From assembly GCF_016756595.1 (NCBI RefSeq), contig NZ_AP023257.1, positions 5,162,001-5,226,000 on the forward strand: 64,000 bases of DNA, read 5' to 3'. How positions within the stretch are numbered: the first letter of the stretch is position 1; every line of letters begins with the position of its first letter. The notes under the pieces are model-generated. The model saw only the letters and a list, made by a program, of their open reading frames with translations, did no database searches and was not told where the DNA came from. The stretch comes from Mesorhizobium sp. L-2-11 (GTDB lineage Bacteria > Pseudomonadota > Alphaproteobacteria > Rhizobiales > Rhizobiaceae). This document shows, one piece after another, positions 17,374 to 26,993 of the stretch. The position numbers and the translations under genes were made by a program.

Positions 17374-18318
17374 ATGCGGGCAACCAGGACAGCCTATCCC
17401 CTGACATGGCGCATCATGGACGCGCTGGAAGGCGTCGCCGCCGCTATCTGGCCGACGCGGTTCAGGCGCGCTACGCCCTCTCTGATGCTGCTTCCGGCGG
17501 TGCTGCTGGTCGGGCTGCTGGTGCTTGGTCTCATCCAGATCGCGGATGCCAGCCTGCGCACGCTCGACACCACCACCTTCCAGTTCTCCGACGACTATTC
17601 GATCGCCAATTTCCGCCGCGCGCTGACCGAGCCACTGTTCCTGGTTGTCGCGCAGCGCAGCCTGGTCGCCGCCCTGATCGTCACCGCGGTGACGCTGGTC
17701 TTCGCCTTTCCCTACGCTTATCTGATGGTGCGTACGCGTTCGCCAGGATTGCGCAAATTCCTGCTGATCGCGCTGTTCCTGCCGTTCTTCATCGGCCAGG
17801 TTGTGCGTGCCTATGGCTGGCTGATCATCTTAGGCAACCAGGGCATGGTGAACGAGGCGCTCGGCCTTGTCGGGATCGCCCCAATGCGGCTCATCTACAA
17901 CTATTCCGCCGTGCTGTTCGGCCTCGTCCAGTACATGCTGCCCTTTGCCGTGCTGATGCTCGCGCCGGCACTTACCGCCATTCCCGAAGAGCTGGAGGCA
18001 GCCGCTGGATCGCTCGGCGCGAACTGGGTTCGCACGTTCATCCACGTCGTGTTGCCACTCGCCCGCCCAGGCTTCATCGGCGCCGGCGTGGTAGTGCTGA
18101 CGCTTTCCCTCACCGATTTCGCAGTCCCCGCGATCCTTGGCGGCGGCTCCCAGGACTTCATCGCCAACGCCATCTACGATCAGTTCTTCCGAACGTCCGA
18201 TCAGGGTCTCGGCGCGATGCTGGCACTTATGCTGGTCGCACTCGGATCAATCCTTGTCGGCCTGGTGTTCGCGCTGTTTGGCGCCGGAACGCTCGCCATG
18301 GGGAGGTCCCGGGCATGA
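17374..18318 (+). CDS. ABC importer permease, PotB type
   Basis: A 314-aa inner-membrane permease with about six membrane spans and the EAA loop EELEAAAGSLGANWVRTFIHV near residue 205, which docks the ATPase. The N-terminal cytoplasmic part is long. Start uncertain: ATG at 17374 is used, GTG at 17332 is also open, and neither has a strong ribosome site. The stop overlaps the PotC-type permease start (ATGA), so the two subunits are translationally coupled. Confidence 0.85.
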   Translation: MRATRTAYPLTWRIMDALEGVAAAIWPTRFRRATPSLMLLPAVLLVGLLVLGLIQIADASLRTLDTTTFQFSDDYSIANFRRALTEPLFLVVAQRSLVAALIVTAVTLVFAFPYAYLMVRTRSPGLRKFLLIALFLPFFIGQVVRAYGWLIILGNQGMVNEALGLVGIAPMRLIYNYSAVLFGLVQYMLPFAVLMLAPALTAIPEELEAAAGSLGANWVRTFIHVVLPLARPGFIGAGVVVLTLSLTDFAVPAILGGGSQDFIANAIYDQFFRTSDQGLGAMLALMLVALGSILVGLVFALFGAGTLAMGRSRA

Positions 18319-19115
18319 GCGGCTCGCGCAGCAAATCGATTGTCCTGTGGACCCTGGTGACGATCGCCCTGGCAACGCTTTCGGCGCCGACCATCGTGGT
18401 GCTCGGCGCTTCCTTCACCGGCGGCAACATCATCATTTTTCCGCCGGATGGGCTGTCGCTGCGGTGGTACGCGCGTATTTCGCAGGCCTCCGACCTGCGC
18501 AATGCGTTCCTGCGCACGCTCCAGGTCGCGACGGTCTGTACGATCGTTGCCATTCCAGTGGGCACGCTGGCCGGCATCGCGCTGGCGAAATATGCGGTGC
18601 GTTTTGAGAAGACGATCCAGATCTATCTGCTGCTGCCCTTCACCATTCCGCTGATCGGATCGGGCATCGGCCTCATGCTGATCTTCGGCAACGCCGGGAT
18701 TCTCGGCCAGCTCTGGCCGGTCGGCATCGCCTGCTGCGTCATCAACCTGCCGTTCATGATCTGGGCGGTGACGGCGAGCGCCACCGGGCTTGACCCTGAC
18801 CTTGAACTGGCTGCCGCCAATTGCGGCGCGCCGCCGCTCCAGGTGTTCTTCTCCGTCACCCTGCCCGCGGTCATGCCGGGGGTGATCACCGGCTCGCTGC
18901 TGATGTTCATCCTTGCGCTCAACGAGTTCCTGGTCAGCCTGCTGCTCGTCGATGCGCGTATCGTGACGCTGCCGGTGCTGATCTACAACTCCATCCGCTC
19001 GATCATCACGCCGGATCTCGCCGCGATCTCCGTGGTCTTCATCGCCTGCTCTGGCGTCGCCGTTTTCCTGCTCGACAGGCTGGTCGGGCTCGACATCTTC
19101 CTGAAATCGAAATGA
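18315..19115 (+). CDS. ABC importer permease, PotC type
   Basis: A 266-aa permease pairing with the PotB-type subunit. It has six hydrophobic spans and the EAA loop at LELAAANCGAPPLQVFFSV, followed by PAVMPGVITG. The start overlaps the previous stop by four bases. The hpsN-like gene follows after 34 bases, linking transport to catabolism. Confidence 0.87.
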   Translation: MSGSRSKSIVLWTLVTIALATLSAPTIVVLGASFTGGNIIIFPPDGLSLRWYARISQASDLRNAFLRTLQVATVCTIVAIPVGTLAGIALAKYAVRFEKTIQIYLLLPFTIPLIGSGIGLMLIFGNAGILGQLWPVGIACCVINLPFMIWAVTASATGLDPDLELAAANCGAPPLQVFFSVTLPAVMPGVITGSLLMFILALNEFLVSLLLVDARIVTLPVLIYNSIRSIITPDLAAISVVFIACSGVAVFLLDRLVGLDIFLKSK

Positions 19116-19149
19116 GGAAAGCCGGCTCCTCGCGCCGCAAGGAAATCCT

Positions 19150-20472
19150 ATGCCAAACGTATCATTCCACGATCTGAGCCAACTCGACGCCGCCAATCGT
19201 GCGGCATTGATGCGGCGCTCGGAGACCGATCTCTCTGGCTTTATGGAGAAAGCCGCGCCTATCATCGAGGCGGTCCGAACAGAAGGTGACGCCGCGCTCG
19301 TCCGCTTCGCCCGCGACTTTGACAAGGCAGATCTCGACGCCGGGCGGCTGAAGGTCAGCCCCGCCGAGTTTGACGCCGCCTTCGGCATGGTTGACGAGGA
19401 CGTGACCGCCGCCATTCGCTTCGGCATCGACAATATCCGGCATTTCCACGAAGAGCAGAAGCCGGAAGCGATGTGGCTCAAGGAAATGCGGCCCGGCGCC
19501 TATGCCGGCGACCGCTTCACGCCGATCCGCTCGGTGGCGCTCTATGTCCCGCGCGGCAAAGGGGCGTTCCCTTCGGTCACAATGATGACCGCAGTGCCCG
19601 CAGTGGTGGCGGGCGTCCCGGAGCTTGCCATCGTCACGCCGCCGGCGCCCGATGGCTCGGTGGACGCAGCGACGCTGGTCGCGGCGCGCCTCGCCGGCGT
19701 CGAGACGGTCTACAAATGCGGCGGCGCGCAGGCGGTCGCCGCGGTCGCCTACGGCACAGAGACGATCAAGGCCGCGCTCAAGATCGTCGGACCAGGCAGC
19801 CCCTGGGTGGTTGCGGCCAAGCGGCTGCTTGCCGGCGTCATCGATCCCGGCCTTCCCGCCGGTCCGTCGGAAGCGATCATCCTCGCCGACGACAGCGTGC
19901 ATGGCGGGCTGGCCGCGCTCGACCTCCTCATCGAGGCGGAGCACGGGCCGGACTCGTCGGCCTATCTGGTGACCCACAGCCGCCGCGTCGCGGAGGAGGC
20001 ACTGGCCGCGCTGCCGGAACACTGGGCGCGCATGACCGAGCAACGGGTCGCGTTCTCCACCGCGGTCCTGACCGGCGCCTGTGGCGGCATCGTGCTGACG
20101 GCATCGATCGAGGAGAGCTACCGTTTCATCAACGACTACGCACCGGAGCATCTGGAGATCCTCTCCACCGACCCCTTTGCGCACCTTGGCCACATCACCG
20201 AAGCTGCCGAGATCCTGATGGGGCCGCACACGCCGGTCTCGATCGGCAATTTCGGGCTGGGCCCCAACGCCGTGCTGCCGACCAGCCGCTGGGCGCGCAC
20301 TTGTGGACCGCTCTCGGTCACGGATTTCGTCAAGCGCTCTTCCATCGGCTACGTGACGGCGGCGGCCTATCCGGAATTCGCACGCCATGCCCGCACACTG
20401 GCGCGCTATGAAGGCTTCTCCTCGCATGAACACGCCGTCTCCGGCGTGCGCGACCGATATCTGGCGCGGTAG
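19150..20472 (+). CDS. hpsN: Histidinol-dehydrogenase-family sulfopropanediol 3-dehydrogenase (HpsN-like)
   Basis: A 440-aa protein of the HisD fold. The family block VALYVPRGKGAFPSVTMMTA is present, as are KCGGAQAVAAVAYGTETI, the cofactor/substrate segment DPGLPAGPSEAIILADD, EAEHGPDSSAYL and INDYAPEHLEIL with the His/Glu residues that bind Zn in HisD. It is not in a his operon; it lies with SDR, Zn-dehydrogenase and GntR/UTRA genes, the set known for R-DHPS oxidation to sulfolactate (HpsN). No sulfolactate-cleaving gene (suyAB) is in the window. Family membership is clear; the DHPS assignment is from context. Confidence 0.78.
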   Translation: MPNVSFHDLSQLDAANRAALMRRSETDLSGFMEKAAPIIEAVRTEGDAALVRFARDFDKADLDAGRLKVSPAEFDAAFGMVDEDVTAAIRFGIDNIRHFHEEQKPEAMWLKEMRPGAYAGDRFTPIRSVALYVPRGKGAFPSVTMMTAVPAVVAGVPELAIVTPPAPDGSVDAATLVAARLAGVETVYKCGGAQAVAAVAYGTETIKAALKIVGPGSPWVVAAKRLLAGVIDPGLPAGPSEAIILADDSVHGGLAALDLLIEAEHGPDSSAYLVTHSRRVAEEALAALPEHWARMTEQRVAFSTAVLTGACGGIVLTASIEESYRFINDYAPEHLEILSTDPFAHLGHITEAAEILMGPHTPVSIGNFGLGPNAVLPTSRWARTCGPLSVTDFVKRSSIGYVTAAAYPEFARHARTLARYEGFSSHEHAVSGVRDRYLAR

Positions 20473-20478
20473 CGGGCG

Positions 20479-21480
20479 ATGAAGGCGGCCAGACTCCATG
20501 CGGCGGGCGATTTGCGGGTCGAGGATGTGCCATCTCCCGGCGAACCAGCGCCTGGCTGGGTGCGGCTCAAGGTGACGGCCGCCGGCATTTGCGGCTCCGA
20601 CCTCCACAACTTCCGCACCGGTCAGTGGATCAGCCGCGCGCCGAGCGTCGCCGGGCATGAGTTCGCCGGCGAGGTGACCGCCGTGGGGGCCGGCGTGTCC
20701 CAGTTTGCGCTCGGAGACCGGGTCGTGGCCGATTCGCGCTTCTGGTGCGGCGAATGTCCTGCCTGCCGGGCCGGCCTGCATAATGTTTGTGCCAGGCTGG
20801 GCTTTGTAGGCGAGGTCTGCGACGGCGGCTTCGCGGAAGAAACGCAGCTGCCGGCGCGGCTGCTTGTGCGTCACGACGCCACGCTCGATCCCGCGATCGC
20901 CGCCATGGCGGAGCCGCTGGCGGTCGCCCTGCACGCTGTGCGGCAGCTGGCGGCGCCGGCCGCAGCGCCGGTGCTGATCGCTGGTTGCGGCCCGATCGGC
21001 GGATTGGCGGCGCTGCTCCTGTCGCGGCCGGGCGAGAGACAGGTCCTCGTCGCCGACCGCAATGCGGCGCGTGCGCAGCTTGTGGCCAAGGTCAGCGGCG
21101 CGACCGTCGTCGACCTCGACGCCCCGCCCCGTGATCCTGGCTTGCGCCATGCCATCGACGCGACGGGCAGCGTGGCGGTGATGGCGCGGCTGCTCGATGT
21201 CTTGGCTGGCGGCGGCACGCTGGCGCTGGTCGGCATTTCGCATGGCCGCCTCGACCTCGACCCCAACTTCCTGGTCGAGCGCGAGATCGCGCTTGTCGGC
21301 TGCCACGCCTTCACCGACGAGCTTGCGCCGGCCGTCGCGATGCTTGGCGATCTCGCGCCCGCGCTGTCGCGCTTCGTGGCTGAGGAGATCGCGATCGGCG
21401 AGATTCCCGCCGCCTACCAGCGCCTGATCGCCGGCGCGAGCGGCGGGTTGAAGACCATCGTCCGAATGGAGAGAGGATGA
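20479..21480 (+). CDS. hpsP: Zn-dependent MDR alcohol dehydrogenase (HpsP-like)
   Basis: A 333-aa medium-chain dehydrogenase. The catalytic-zinc ligands are in GICGSDLHNF and AGHEFAGEV; the structural-zinc cysteines are in CGECPACRAGLHNVC; the NAD-binding fold follows near AGCGPIGGLAALL. Six bases separate it from hpsN and its stop overlaps the GntR ATG. In DHPS clusters HpsP cooperates with HpsO to interconvert the S and R forms through the ketone. Alternative: a sorbitol/threonine-type dehydrogenase for another polyol. Confidence 0.75.
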   Translation: MKAARLHAAGDLRVEDVPSPGEPAPGWVRLKVTAAGICGSDLHNFRTGQWISRAPSVAGHEFAGEVTAVGAGVSQFALGDRVVADSRFWCGECPACRAGLHNVCARLGFVGEVCDGGFAEETQLPARLLVRHDATLDPAIAAMAEPLAVALHAVRQLAAPAAAPVLIAGCGPIGGLAALLLSRPGERQVLVADRNAARAQLVAKVSGATVVDLDAPPRDPGLRHAIDATGSVAVMARLLDVLAGGGTLALVGISHGRLDLDPNFLVEREIALVGCHAFTDELAPAVAMLGDLAPALSRFVAEEIAIGEIPAAYQRLIAGASGGLKTIVRMERG

Positions 21481-22208
21481 TCAGGCTTCCCGAATCCGCC
21501 GGACCTCTCTACGAAAAGGTCAAGGACTACGTGCTCGGCAATATCGGCAGCGGCAACTGGCCGAAGGACCGCAGGCTGCCTTCCGAAAACGAGCTGGTCA
21601 GCACGCTCGGCGTCTCGAGGATGACGGTGCACCGGGCGCTGAGGGAACTGACCTCGGAAGGCCACCTGCTGCGCATCCAGGGCGTAGGCACCTTTGTGGC
21701 GCCGCCGAAACCGCAATCGGCCCTCATCGAAATCAGGAACATCGCCGGCGAGATCGCCGCGCGCGGCGCGCGCCACAGGGCCGAGGTCATCGTCCTCGAG
21801 AAGATCCGCAATCCGGCGCTGGACCTCGTCGTCGCCTTCGAGTTCACGCGCCGGAGGCCAGTCGCCCATTCGATCATCGTGCATTTCGAAGACGATGTGC
21901 CGGTCCAGCTCGAGGAACGCTTTGTCAATCCGGCGCTCGCACCCGACTACCATCGGCAGAATTTCGTGGCGACCACCACCTACGACTATTTGCAGCGGGC
22001 GACGCCGCTGACGGAAGTGGAGCATGTGATCTCGGCCATCGCAGCAGAAGAGACGGCGGCCCGCCATTTGATGATCCGACCCGGCGACCCCTGCCTGCTC
22101 CTGCATCGGCGGACCTGGTCGGGCGCGGCGGTCGCCACCGTCAACAAGCTCACCTATGTCGGCAGCCGCTATTCGCTGGGCAGCCGCTACGCGCCCTCAC
22201 CCGCATGA
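21477..22208 (+). CDS. hpsR: GntR/HutC-subfamily regulator (UTRA domain), HpsR-like
   Basis: A 243-aa regulator. The winged helix at residues 10-75 contains RRLPSENELVSTLGVSRMTV and HRALRELTSEGHLLRIQGVG, classic GntR. The remaining ~165 residues form a UTRA effector-binding domain, identifying the HutC subfamily. It is coupled to the dehydrogenase upstream by an ATGA overlap and probably senses the substrate to derepress the operon. Candidate operators are at 14080-14091 and 14951-14970. A truncated copy of its last ~85 bases plus downstream DNA is at 42880-43023. Confidence 0.85.
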   Translation: MIRLPESAGPLYEKVKDYVLGNIGSGNWPKDRRLPSENELVSTLGVSRMTVHRALRELTSEGHLLRIQGVGTFVAPPKPQSALIEIRNIAGEIAARGARHRAEVIVLEKIRNPALDLVVAFEFTRRRPVAHSIIVHFEDDVPVQLEERFVNPALAPDYHRQNFVATTTYDYLQRATPLTEVEHVISAIAAEETAARHLMIRPGDPCLLLHRRTWSGAAVATVNKLTYVGSRYSLGSRYAPSPA

Positions 22209-22388
22209 GCAGCGACGGCCGCCAGGCAGGGCGGGCGGCGCTGTCGGCCCAACGGCTGCCTTGATAGGGAATCCGTTCTGCCTGCGCCGTCGTTTTCTCG
22301 TTGGCGCCGACCAGATCAGGTTCGGGTCAAGCCTGGCCGCCGGTCAAGTCGCACCGGAGCGGCCAGACTGTGGAAAGCGGCCGACCGT

Positions 22389-23738
22389 TCAAACCAACCC
22401 GGGGACGACGAAAACCAGCCAGGCGATGACAGGACCGATGATCGCGATAAGCGCGCTGTAGATCAGCAACGTCTTCAGCACGCCGTCGCGCTCTGCTTCC
22501 TGTGCATTGGCAACGACCAGCGCGCCGTTGGTCGAAAATGGACTGGTGTCAACGATGGTGGTGGAGATCGCGATCGCGGCAACCACGCCTATGGCACTGA
22601 TCTGTCCCTGCAGGAGGAAGGGCACGGCCAGCGGAATGATGGCTCCCAGCAATGCCGTGGACGAGGCGAATGCCGATACAATGGCTCCGGTGAAGCAGAG
22701 GAGGAGTGCGACCAGCAGCGGCATGCCCAGGCTCGAAATGCCTTGGGCGACGTAGTCGATCGTGCCGATCTTCTCCATGAGGCCGACATAGGTGATGATG
22801 CCGGCGATCAGGAGCACCGTCGACCAGCTGACCTTGTCGATCGCCGCCTTTTGAGTCTTCGGCGAGAGCAGCGCCAGCGCGACAGCGACAGTAATCGCAA
22901 CCAGGCCGACATTGAACTTGAAGACAAGCGCGCCGACCGCGAGCGCGGTCAGGCCGATCAATGTCGTCAACCTCTCCGTAGTCAGGCCGGAAAGCGCCGA
23001 CATATTTTTCGTCTGCTCCTCAAAGACGTGATGGCTGATCGGAGTAGCCAGCGTGCCGCCGTGGCCGACGATTGACTGCGTCACGCCCTCAGGGTGGAGG
23101 TCAGGCAGCGGTCCCGACGCGACCGAATACTTGCGCAGCACCTTCGAGCCGCCGAAGACGAAGAAGACGAGGACGGCGATGGCCAGGTTGAAGAAGAAGC
23201 TGGAGAGAAACAGCGATGTCGGCGCGAACGGCAGCCCCGCCTTTTCGACGATCTGATTGGTGATGCCGCCATAGACGCTGATCGGCGAAAAGCCGCCCGC
23301 CTGTGCACCGTGAATAACCATCAATCCCATCATGACCGGATTGATGCGGTACTGGAACGCAAAACCCAGCGCCACCGGGGCCAGGATGGCGACCGCTGCA
23401 GGTCCGAGCGCACCGAAGCCGGTGATGACGGCGGCGACCAGGAACATGACCCAGGGAGTCCACGCCACATGTCCGCGCACCAGTTTGACCGCGCCCTCGA
23501 CCAGCCAATCGATAGTGCCGTTGATCTGGGCGATGGCGAACAGGTAGGTAATGCCGACCAGTGTCAGGAAGAGGTCGCTCGGGAAGCCAGCAAATATTAC
23601 CGCCGGCTTCATGGCCATGACGAGCGAGCCGACCAGAAAGGCGCACGCGAAGGCGAGCGCGCCCATGTTGATCGGCTGCATGGTGGCGATCACGAACATG
23701 CCGACCAGCAGCGCAATCGACAAAATCTGGATGTTCAT
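22389..23738 (-). CDS. matC: Malonate transporter MatC
   Basis: A 449-aa membrane protein with 10-12 hydrophobic spans and the tandem structure of the ArsB/NhaD (ion-transporter) superfamily. QPINMGALAFACAFLVG at the N-terminus is the dicarboxylate-carrier MatC N-terminal region; TIVDTSPFSTNGALVV in the C-terminal half is the second re-entrant signature. It is the last gene of a matA-matB-matC unit as in Rhizobium leguminosarum, where MatC imports malonate. GGGAGGAAGCT precedes the ATG chosen at 23738. Confidence 0.85.
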   Translation of the reverse strand: MNIQILSIALLVGMFVIATMQPINMGALAFACAFLVGSLVMAMKPAVIFAGFPSDLFLTLVGITYLFAIAQINGTIDWLVEGAVKLVRGHVAWTPWVMFLVAAVITGFGALGPAAVAILAPVALGFAFQYRINPVMMGLMVIHGAQAGGFSPISVYGGITNQIVEKAGLPFAPTSLFLSSFFFNLAIAVLVFFVFGGSKVLRKYSVASGPLPDLHPEGVTQSIVGHGGTLATPISHHVFEEQTKNMSALSGLTTERLTTLIGLTALAVGALVFKFNVGLVAITVAVALALLSPKTQKAAIDKVSWSTVLLIAGIITYVGLMEKIGTIDYVAQGISSLGMPLLVALLLCFTGAIVSAFASSTALLGAIIPLAVPFLLQGQISAIGVVAAIAISTTIVDTSPFSTNGALVVANAQEAERDGVLKTLLIYSALIAIIGPVIAWLVFVVPGLV

Positions 23739-23850
23739 AGCTTCCTCCCTTCGGGAAACGCCCACAGGCGCCCGTTCTCATTTCCATCGGTAGTGGATCA
23801 GCCTGCGTTGGTCTCGCTCCCAAGCACCAATGCAGGGTCGTCGGCGCCTC

Positions 23851-25371
23851 CTAGGAGGCAGGCATGTAAAGGCTTTTGAACCGGTCGCGCAGAAGGTTCT
23901 TCTGCACCTTTCCCATGGTGTTGCGCGGAAGGTCCTCGGCGAAGATCACCCGTTTCGGCTGCTTGTAGCGCGCGAGGCGGTCGCGCAGCGCGTTGAGCAC
24001 GGCCTTTTCGTCCATTGCGGCACCGGGCTTGAGCACCACGATGGCCGTCACCCCCTCGCCGAAATCCGGGTGTGCAATGCCGATGACCGCGCTCTCGGCG
24101 ACACCGTCGAGTTGATCGATCTCACCCTCGACTTCTTTCGGGTAGATGTTGTAGCCGCCGGAGATCACCAGGTCCTTGTCGCGGCCGACGATGTGGAGAT
24201 AGCCCGCCTCATCGATCTTGCCGAGGTCGCCGCTGATGAAATAGCCGTCCTTTGTGAATTCCGCCGCCGTCTTTTCAGGCATCCGCCAATAACCCGTGAA
24301 AACGTTCGGGCCCTTGATCTCGATCATGCCGGTTTTGCCTGGTTCGAGCGTCTCGCCCGTGGCCGGATCGGTGACCCTCACCGACACGCCCGGGAGTGGG
24401 AAACCCACCGTCCCTGCCCTTCGCTCGCCGTCATAGGGGTTTGAGGTGTTCATGTTGGTTTCGGTCATGCCGTAGCGTTCGAGAATGGCGTGACCGGTGC
24501 GCTGCTTGAATGCGGCGTGCGTTTCAGCGAGCAGCGGCGCCGAGCCGGAGATGAACAGCCTGATATTGGCGACCGTCTCCCGGTTCAGGCCCTCATGCTG
24601 AAGCAACCGGACATAGAAGGTCGGCACGCCCATCATCAGCGTCGCCCGCGGCATCAGAGAAAGGATTTCCTCAGGCTCGAACTTTGGGAGCAGAAACATC
24701 GACGCGCCGGCGATGAGCGTGACATTGGTCGCCACGAAGAGCCCATGCGTGTGAAAAATCGGCAGTGCGTGGATCAGCCGGTCGGCTGCAGTCACCCGCC
24801 AGCATTCGCGCAGTGCCATTGCATTGGACAAGAGGTTGTCGTGCGTCAGCATTGCGCCCTTGGAACGGCCGGTGGTCCCAGATGTGTACAGGATCGCGGC
24901 GAGATCGTCGGGCGCGCGCGCCGCGTCGAGAAAATCGGCAGGCTCGTCCCGGGCCAACTGCATGAGCGACCCGGCGCCGTCCGCATCGAGCGTTTCGACA
25001 ATCGCGCCGTAGCCGTGCGCGATCCTCTCGACATCAGTTCGCGACTTCGAGGAGACGATGACGAGCCGCGGTTCGGCGTCACCGATGAAATAGTCGAGTT
25101 CAGCCAGCGTATAAGCGGTATTCAGCGGCAGATAGATCGCCCCGCAGCGCACGCATGCGAGATAGAGCATCAGAGCCTGCGGGCTCTTGTCCACCTGGAC
25201 CGCGACGCGGTCGCCAGGGCGAACGCCGAGCACATCAATTGCGCTGGCGATCTGTCCGGAGAGCCGCAGCGCATCTGCATAGGTCCAACGCTGACCATCA
25301 ATAGTCTCGATGAAAATCGACTCGCCTGACTTGGCGGATGCTCGCATGGCGTCGAACAGGTGATTGCTCAT
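23851..25371 (-). CDS. matB: Malonyl-CoA synthetase MatB
   Basis: A 506-aa AMP-forming ligase that joins malonate and CoA with ATP. The P-loop-like motif is YTSGTTGRSKGAMLTH, followed by LERYGMTETNMNT, and the adenylate-binding YFISGDLGKIDEAGYLHIVG. The C-terminal Lys lies in PRNTMGKVQKN. Length and context match rhizobial MatB. It lies between matA (22 bp) and matC (112 bp) on one strand. GAGGAG precedes the start. Confidence 0.92.
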   Translation of the reverse strand: MSNHLFDAMRASAKSGESIFIETIDGQRWTYADALRLSGQIASAIDVLGVRPGDRVAVQVDKSPQALMLYLACVRCGAIYLPLNTAYTLAELDYFIGDAEPRLVIVSSKSRTDVERIAHGYGAIVETLDADGAGSLMQLARDEPADFLDAARAPDDLAAILYTSGTTGRSKGAMLTHDNLLSNAMALRECWRVTAADRLIHALPIFHTHGLFVATNVTLIAGASMFLLPKFEPEEILSLMPRATLMMGVPTFYVRLLQHEGLNRETVANIRLFISGSAPLLAETHAAFKQRTGHAILERYGMTETNMNTSNPYDGERRAGTVGFPLPGVSVRVTDPATGETLEPGKTGMIEIKGPNVFTGYWRMPEKTAAEFTKDGYFISGDLGKIDEAGYLHIVGRDKDLVISGGYNIYPKEVEGEIDQLDGVAESAVIGIAHPDFGEGVTAIVVLKPGAAMDEKAVLNALRDRLARYKQPKRVIFAEDLPRNTMGKVQKNLLRDRFKSLYMPAS

Positions 25372-25393
25372 TGAACTCCTCCCAATCTGCTTA

Positions 25394-26788
25394 TCAGGTT
25401 TTCTGCATTTCGGTGCGGCGTCGACGAACCTGGGCGCCGATACTGGTGTCGGTCGAAGCGGTTGCCGCCAGTTTTCTCACCTCCGGCGAAGCAGCGATCT
25501 CGCCATGTTGCGCCAAGGCTTCGTGGTTCGCCTCGATGTCGTCCAACTTGTAAAAGTAGTTGACCATCAAGCCGTGGGACTGCCGCATCGCCTTGGCGGA
25601 GCGATCGGCGAGGAAGTTCAGCCGTTCAAGGCGAGCGCCGTTGCCCAAATGAAAACGCGCCACAGGATCCACCGGCCGTCTGCCGGTGGCCCGTTCCCTG
25701 ACGAAATAGCGTGCGGCGAGCGGGAGGAGCACAGCTTCAACGAGCCGTGCCTTCTGCGGATTGTCCGCCCAGCTCGGATCGTCCAGCAGTTCGAGTGTCT
25801 TGAGAGCCTGATCATCGAGGCTGGCATCGGCCGCCTTGCGCAGTCTTGCCAGCCAGCCAGCGAAACCCGGAACCGGCGACAGCGTCACGAAGGTCTTCAA
25901 GCCCGGCAGGTCGCGGCGCAAATCCTCCACCACCTGCTTGATGAGAAAGTTCCCGAAAGAGATGCCACGCAGTCCGTCCTGGCAGTTGGATATCGAATAG
26001 AAGACAGCGGTGGTGGCGTCCTGCGCCGTGATCGGCGAACGGTTTACATCGAGCACATCATCGATGGCAGAAGGAATCGTCTTGGTCAGCGCAACCTCAA
26101 CGAAGATCAGCGGATCGTCTGCGAGCCGCGGGTGGAAGAACGCAAAGCACCGGCGGTCGGCTGGAGCAAGCCTCCGCCGCAGTTCCTCCCAGCCGGCGAT
26201 TTCGTGCACAGCCTCGTATCTGATGATCTTCTCCAGGATGTCGGCCGGCGTCGACCAGTCGATCGGACGCAGGGTCAGAAAACCGCGGTTGAACCATGAG
26301 CCGAACAGGTGGGCGAAGTCGGCATCGACGGCGCGAAACGGTTCCGTCGCATCCTTCATGGCTAACAGGCGCTCGCGCATCTCCACCAGCCTTGCCGTGC
26401 CTTTGGGGGCCAGGTTCAGTCTGCGCACCAGTTCCTGGCGACGCGGCTCGGCGGCCTGGTGCAGTTCGATGACGGCGTCCGAACTCCTGTCGCTGCGGTA
26501 GCGCTCGATGGCTTTGTCAAGCTTGGCGATGTCTGGGCCGAACTGTTCGTGCAGCATACGCACGAAGTCTTGCCGACCGGCAGCGTCCAGTTGGGCCCAA
26601 CGCTGAAGGACCTCGGCGGCCAATGCCATGCCCGAGGCTTCGCCCCGGCTCGACAACAGCATATCGCAGAGTGTTTCGATATTGGTCTCGGCCTGGACCG
26701 GCTCGCTGCGCGCCCCTGCCGCGAGCAGCCTGCGGCCGCGATCGGTAATGCTTTGCACCATATCGCTGAAGAACGAGATGCCTGCCAT
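25394..26788 (-). CDS. matA: Malonyl-CoA decarboxylase MatA
   Basis: A 464-aa malonyl-CoA decarboxylase, giving acetyl-CoA and CO2. The catalytic-domain blocks are GISFGNFLIKQVVEDL, FVTLSPVPGFAGWL (catalytic Ser region) and ARFHLGNGARLERLNFLAD with the conserved His, ending near SHGLMVNYFYKLDDIE. The N-terminal ~100 residues are helical as in the family. ATG at 26788 with AGGAGG upstream is chosen; a further 58-codon extension would overlap the promoter and the divergent regulator. With MatB and MatC it lets the cell grow on malonate, a plant-nodule carbon source. Confidence 0.93.
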   Translation of the reverse strand: MAGISFFSDMVQSITDRGRRLLAAGARSEPVQAETNIETLCDMLLSSRGEASGMALAAEVLQRWAQLDAAGRQDFVRMLHEQFGPDIAKLDKAIERYRSDRSSDAVIELHQAAEPRRQELVRRLNLAPKGTARLVEMRERLLAMKDATEPFRAVDADFAHLFGSWFNRGFLTLRPIDWSTPADILEKIIRYEAVHEIAGWEELRRRLAPADRRCFAFFHPRLADDPLIFVEVALTKTIPSAIDDVLDVNRSPITAQDATTAVFYSISNCQDGLRGISFGNFLIKQVVEDLRRDLPGLKTFVTLSPVPGFAGWLARLRKAADASLDDQALKTLELLDDPSWADNPQKARLVEAVLLPLAARYFVRERATGRRPVDPVARFHLGNGARLERLNFLADRSAKAMRQSHGLMVNYFYKLDDIEANHEALAQHGEIAASPEVRKLAATASTDTSIGAQVRRRRTEMQKT

Positions 26789-26950
26789 GTCGGAGTCCCT
26801 CCTGGCGAAATCGAAAGCGACGCAAGCAGACCCCCGCCAGACCTCCGCGTGATCTCGACGCGTTTTGGTGCTCGGATGCGTCCAGCCATTTGTGTGCGAC
26901 TTGCCTTTTGTGGTATTGTTCTTAGACACCATTGTACGCAAAGTCAACAA

Positions 26951-26964
26951 TCTTGCATACAAGA
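26951..26964. promoter_or_regulatory. MatR operator TCTTGCATACAAGA
   Basis: A 14-base near-palindrome lying between matA and matR, 30 bases before the matR ATG. From memory, the R. leguminosarum MatR site is TCTTGTATACACGA, which this closely resembles. It is well placed to control both divergent units. Confidence 0.75.
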
Positions 26965-26993
26965 TTTATCATATTGCATTAGAAGGCCCAGAA

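Noticed and set aside
17271..18314. Frame continuous with the PotC permease, suggesting a fusion
   Set aside because: The upstream part is in the wrong frame for the real PotB permease; PotC starts at its own ATG overlapping the PotB stop.
19162..21306. 714-codon open frame on the minus strand
   Set aside because: Antisense to hpsN and hpsP, with low-complexity Arg-rich composition.
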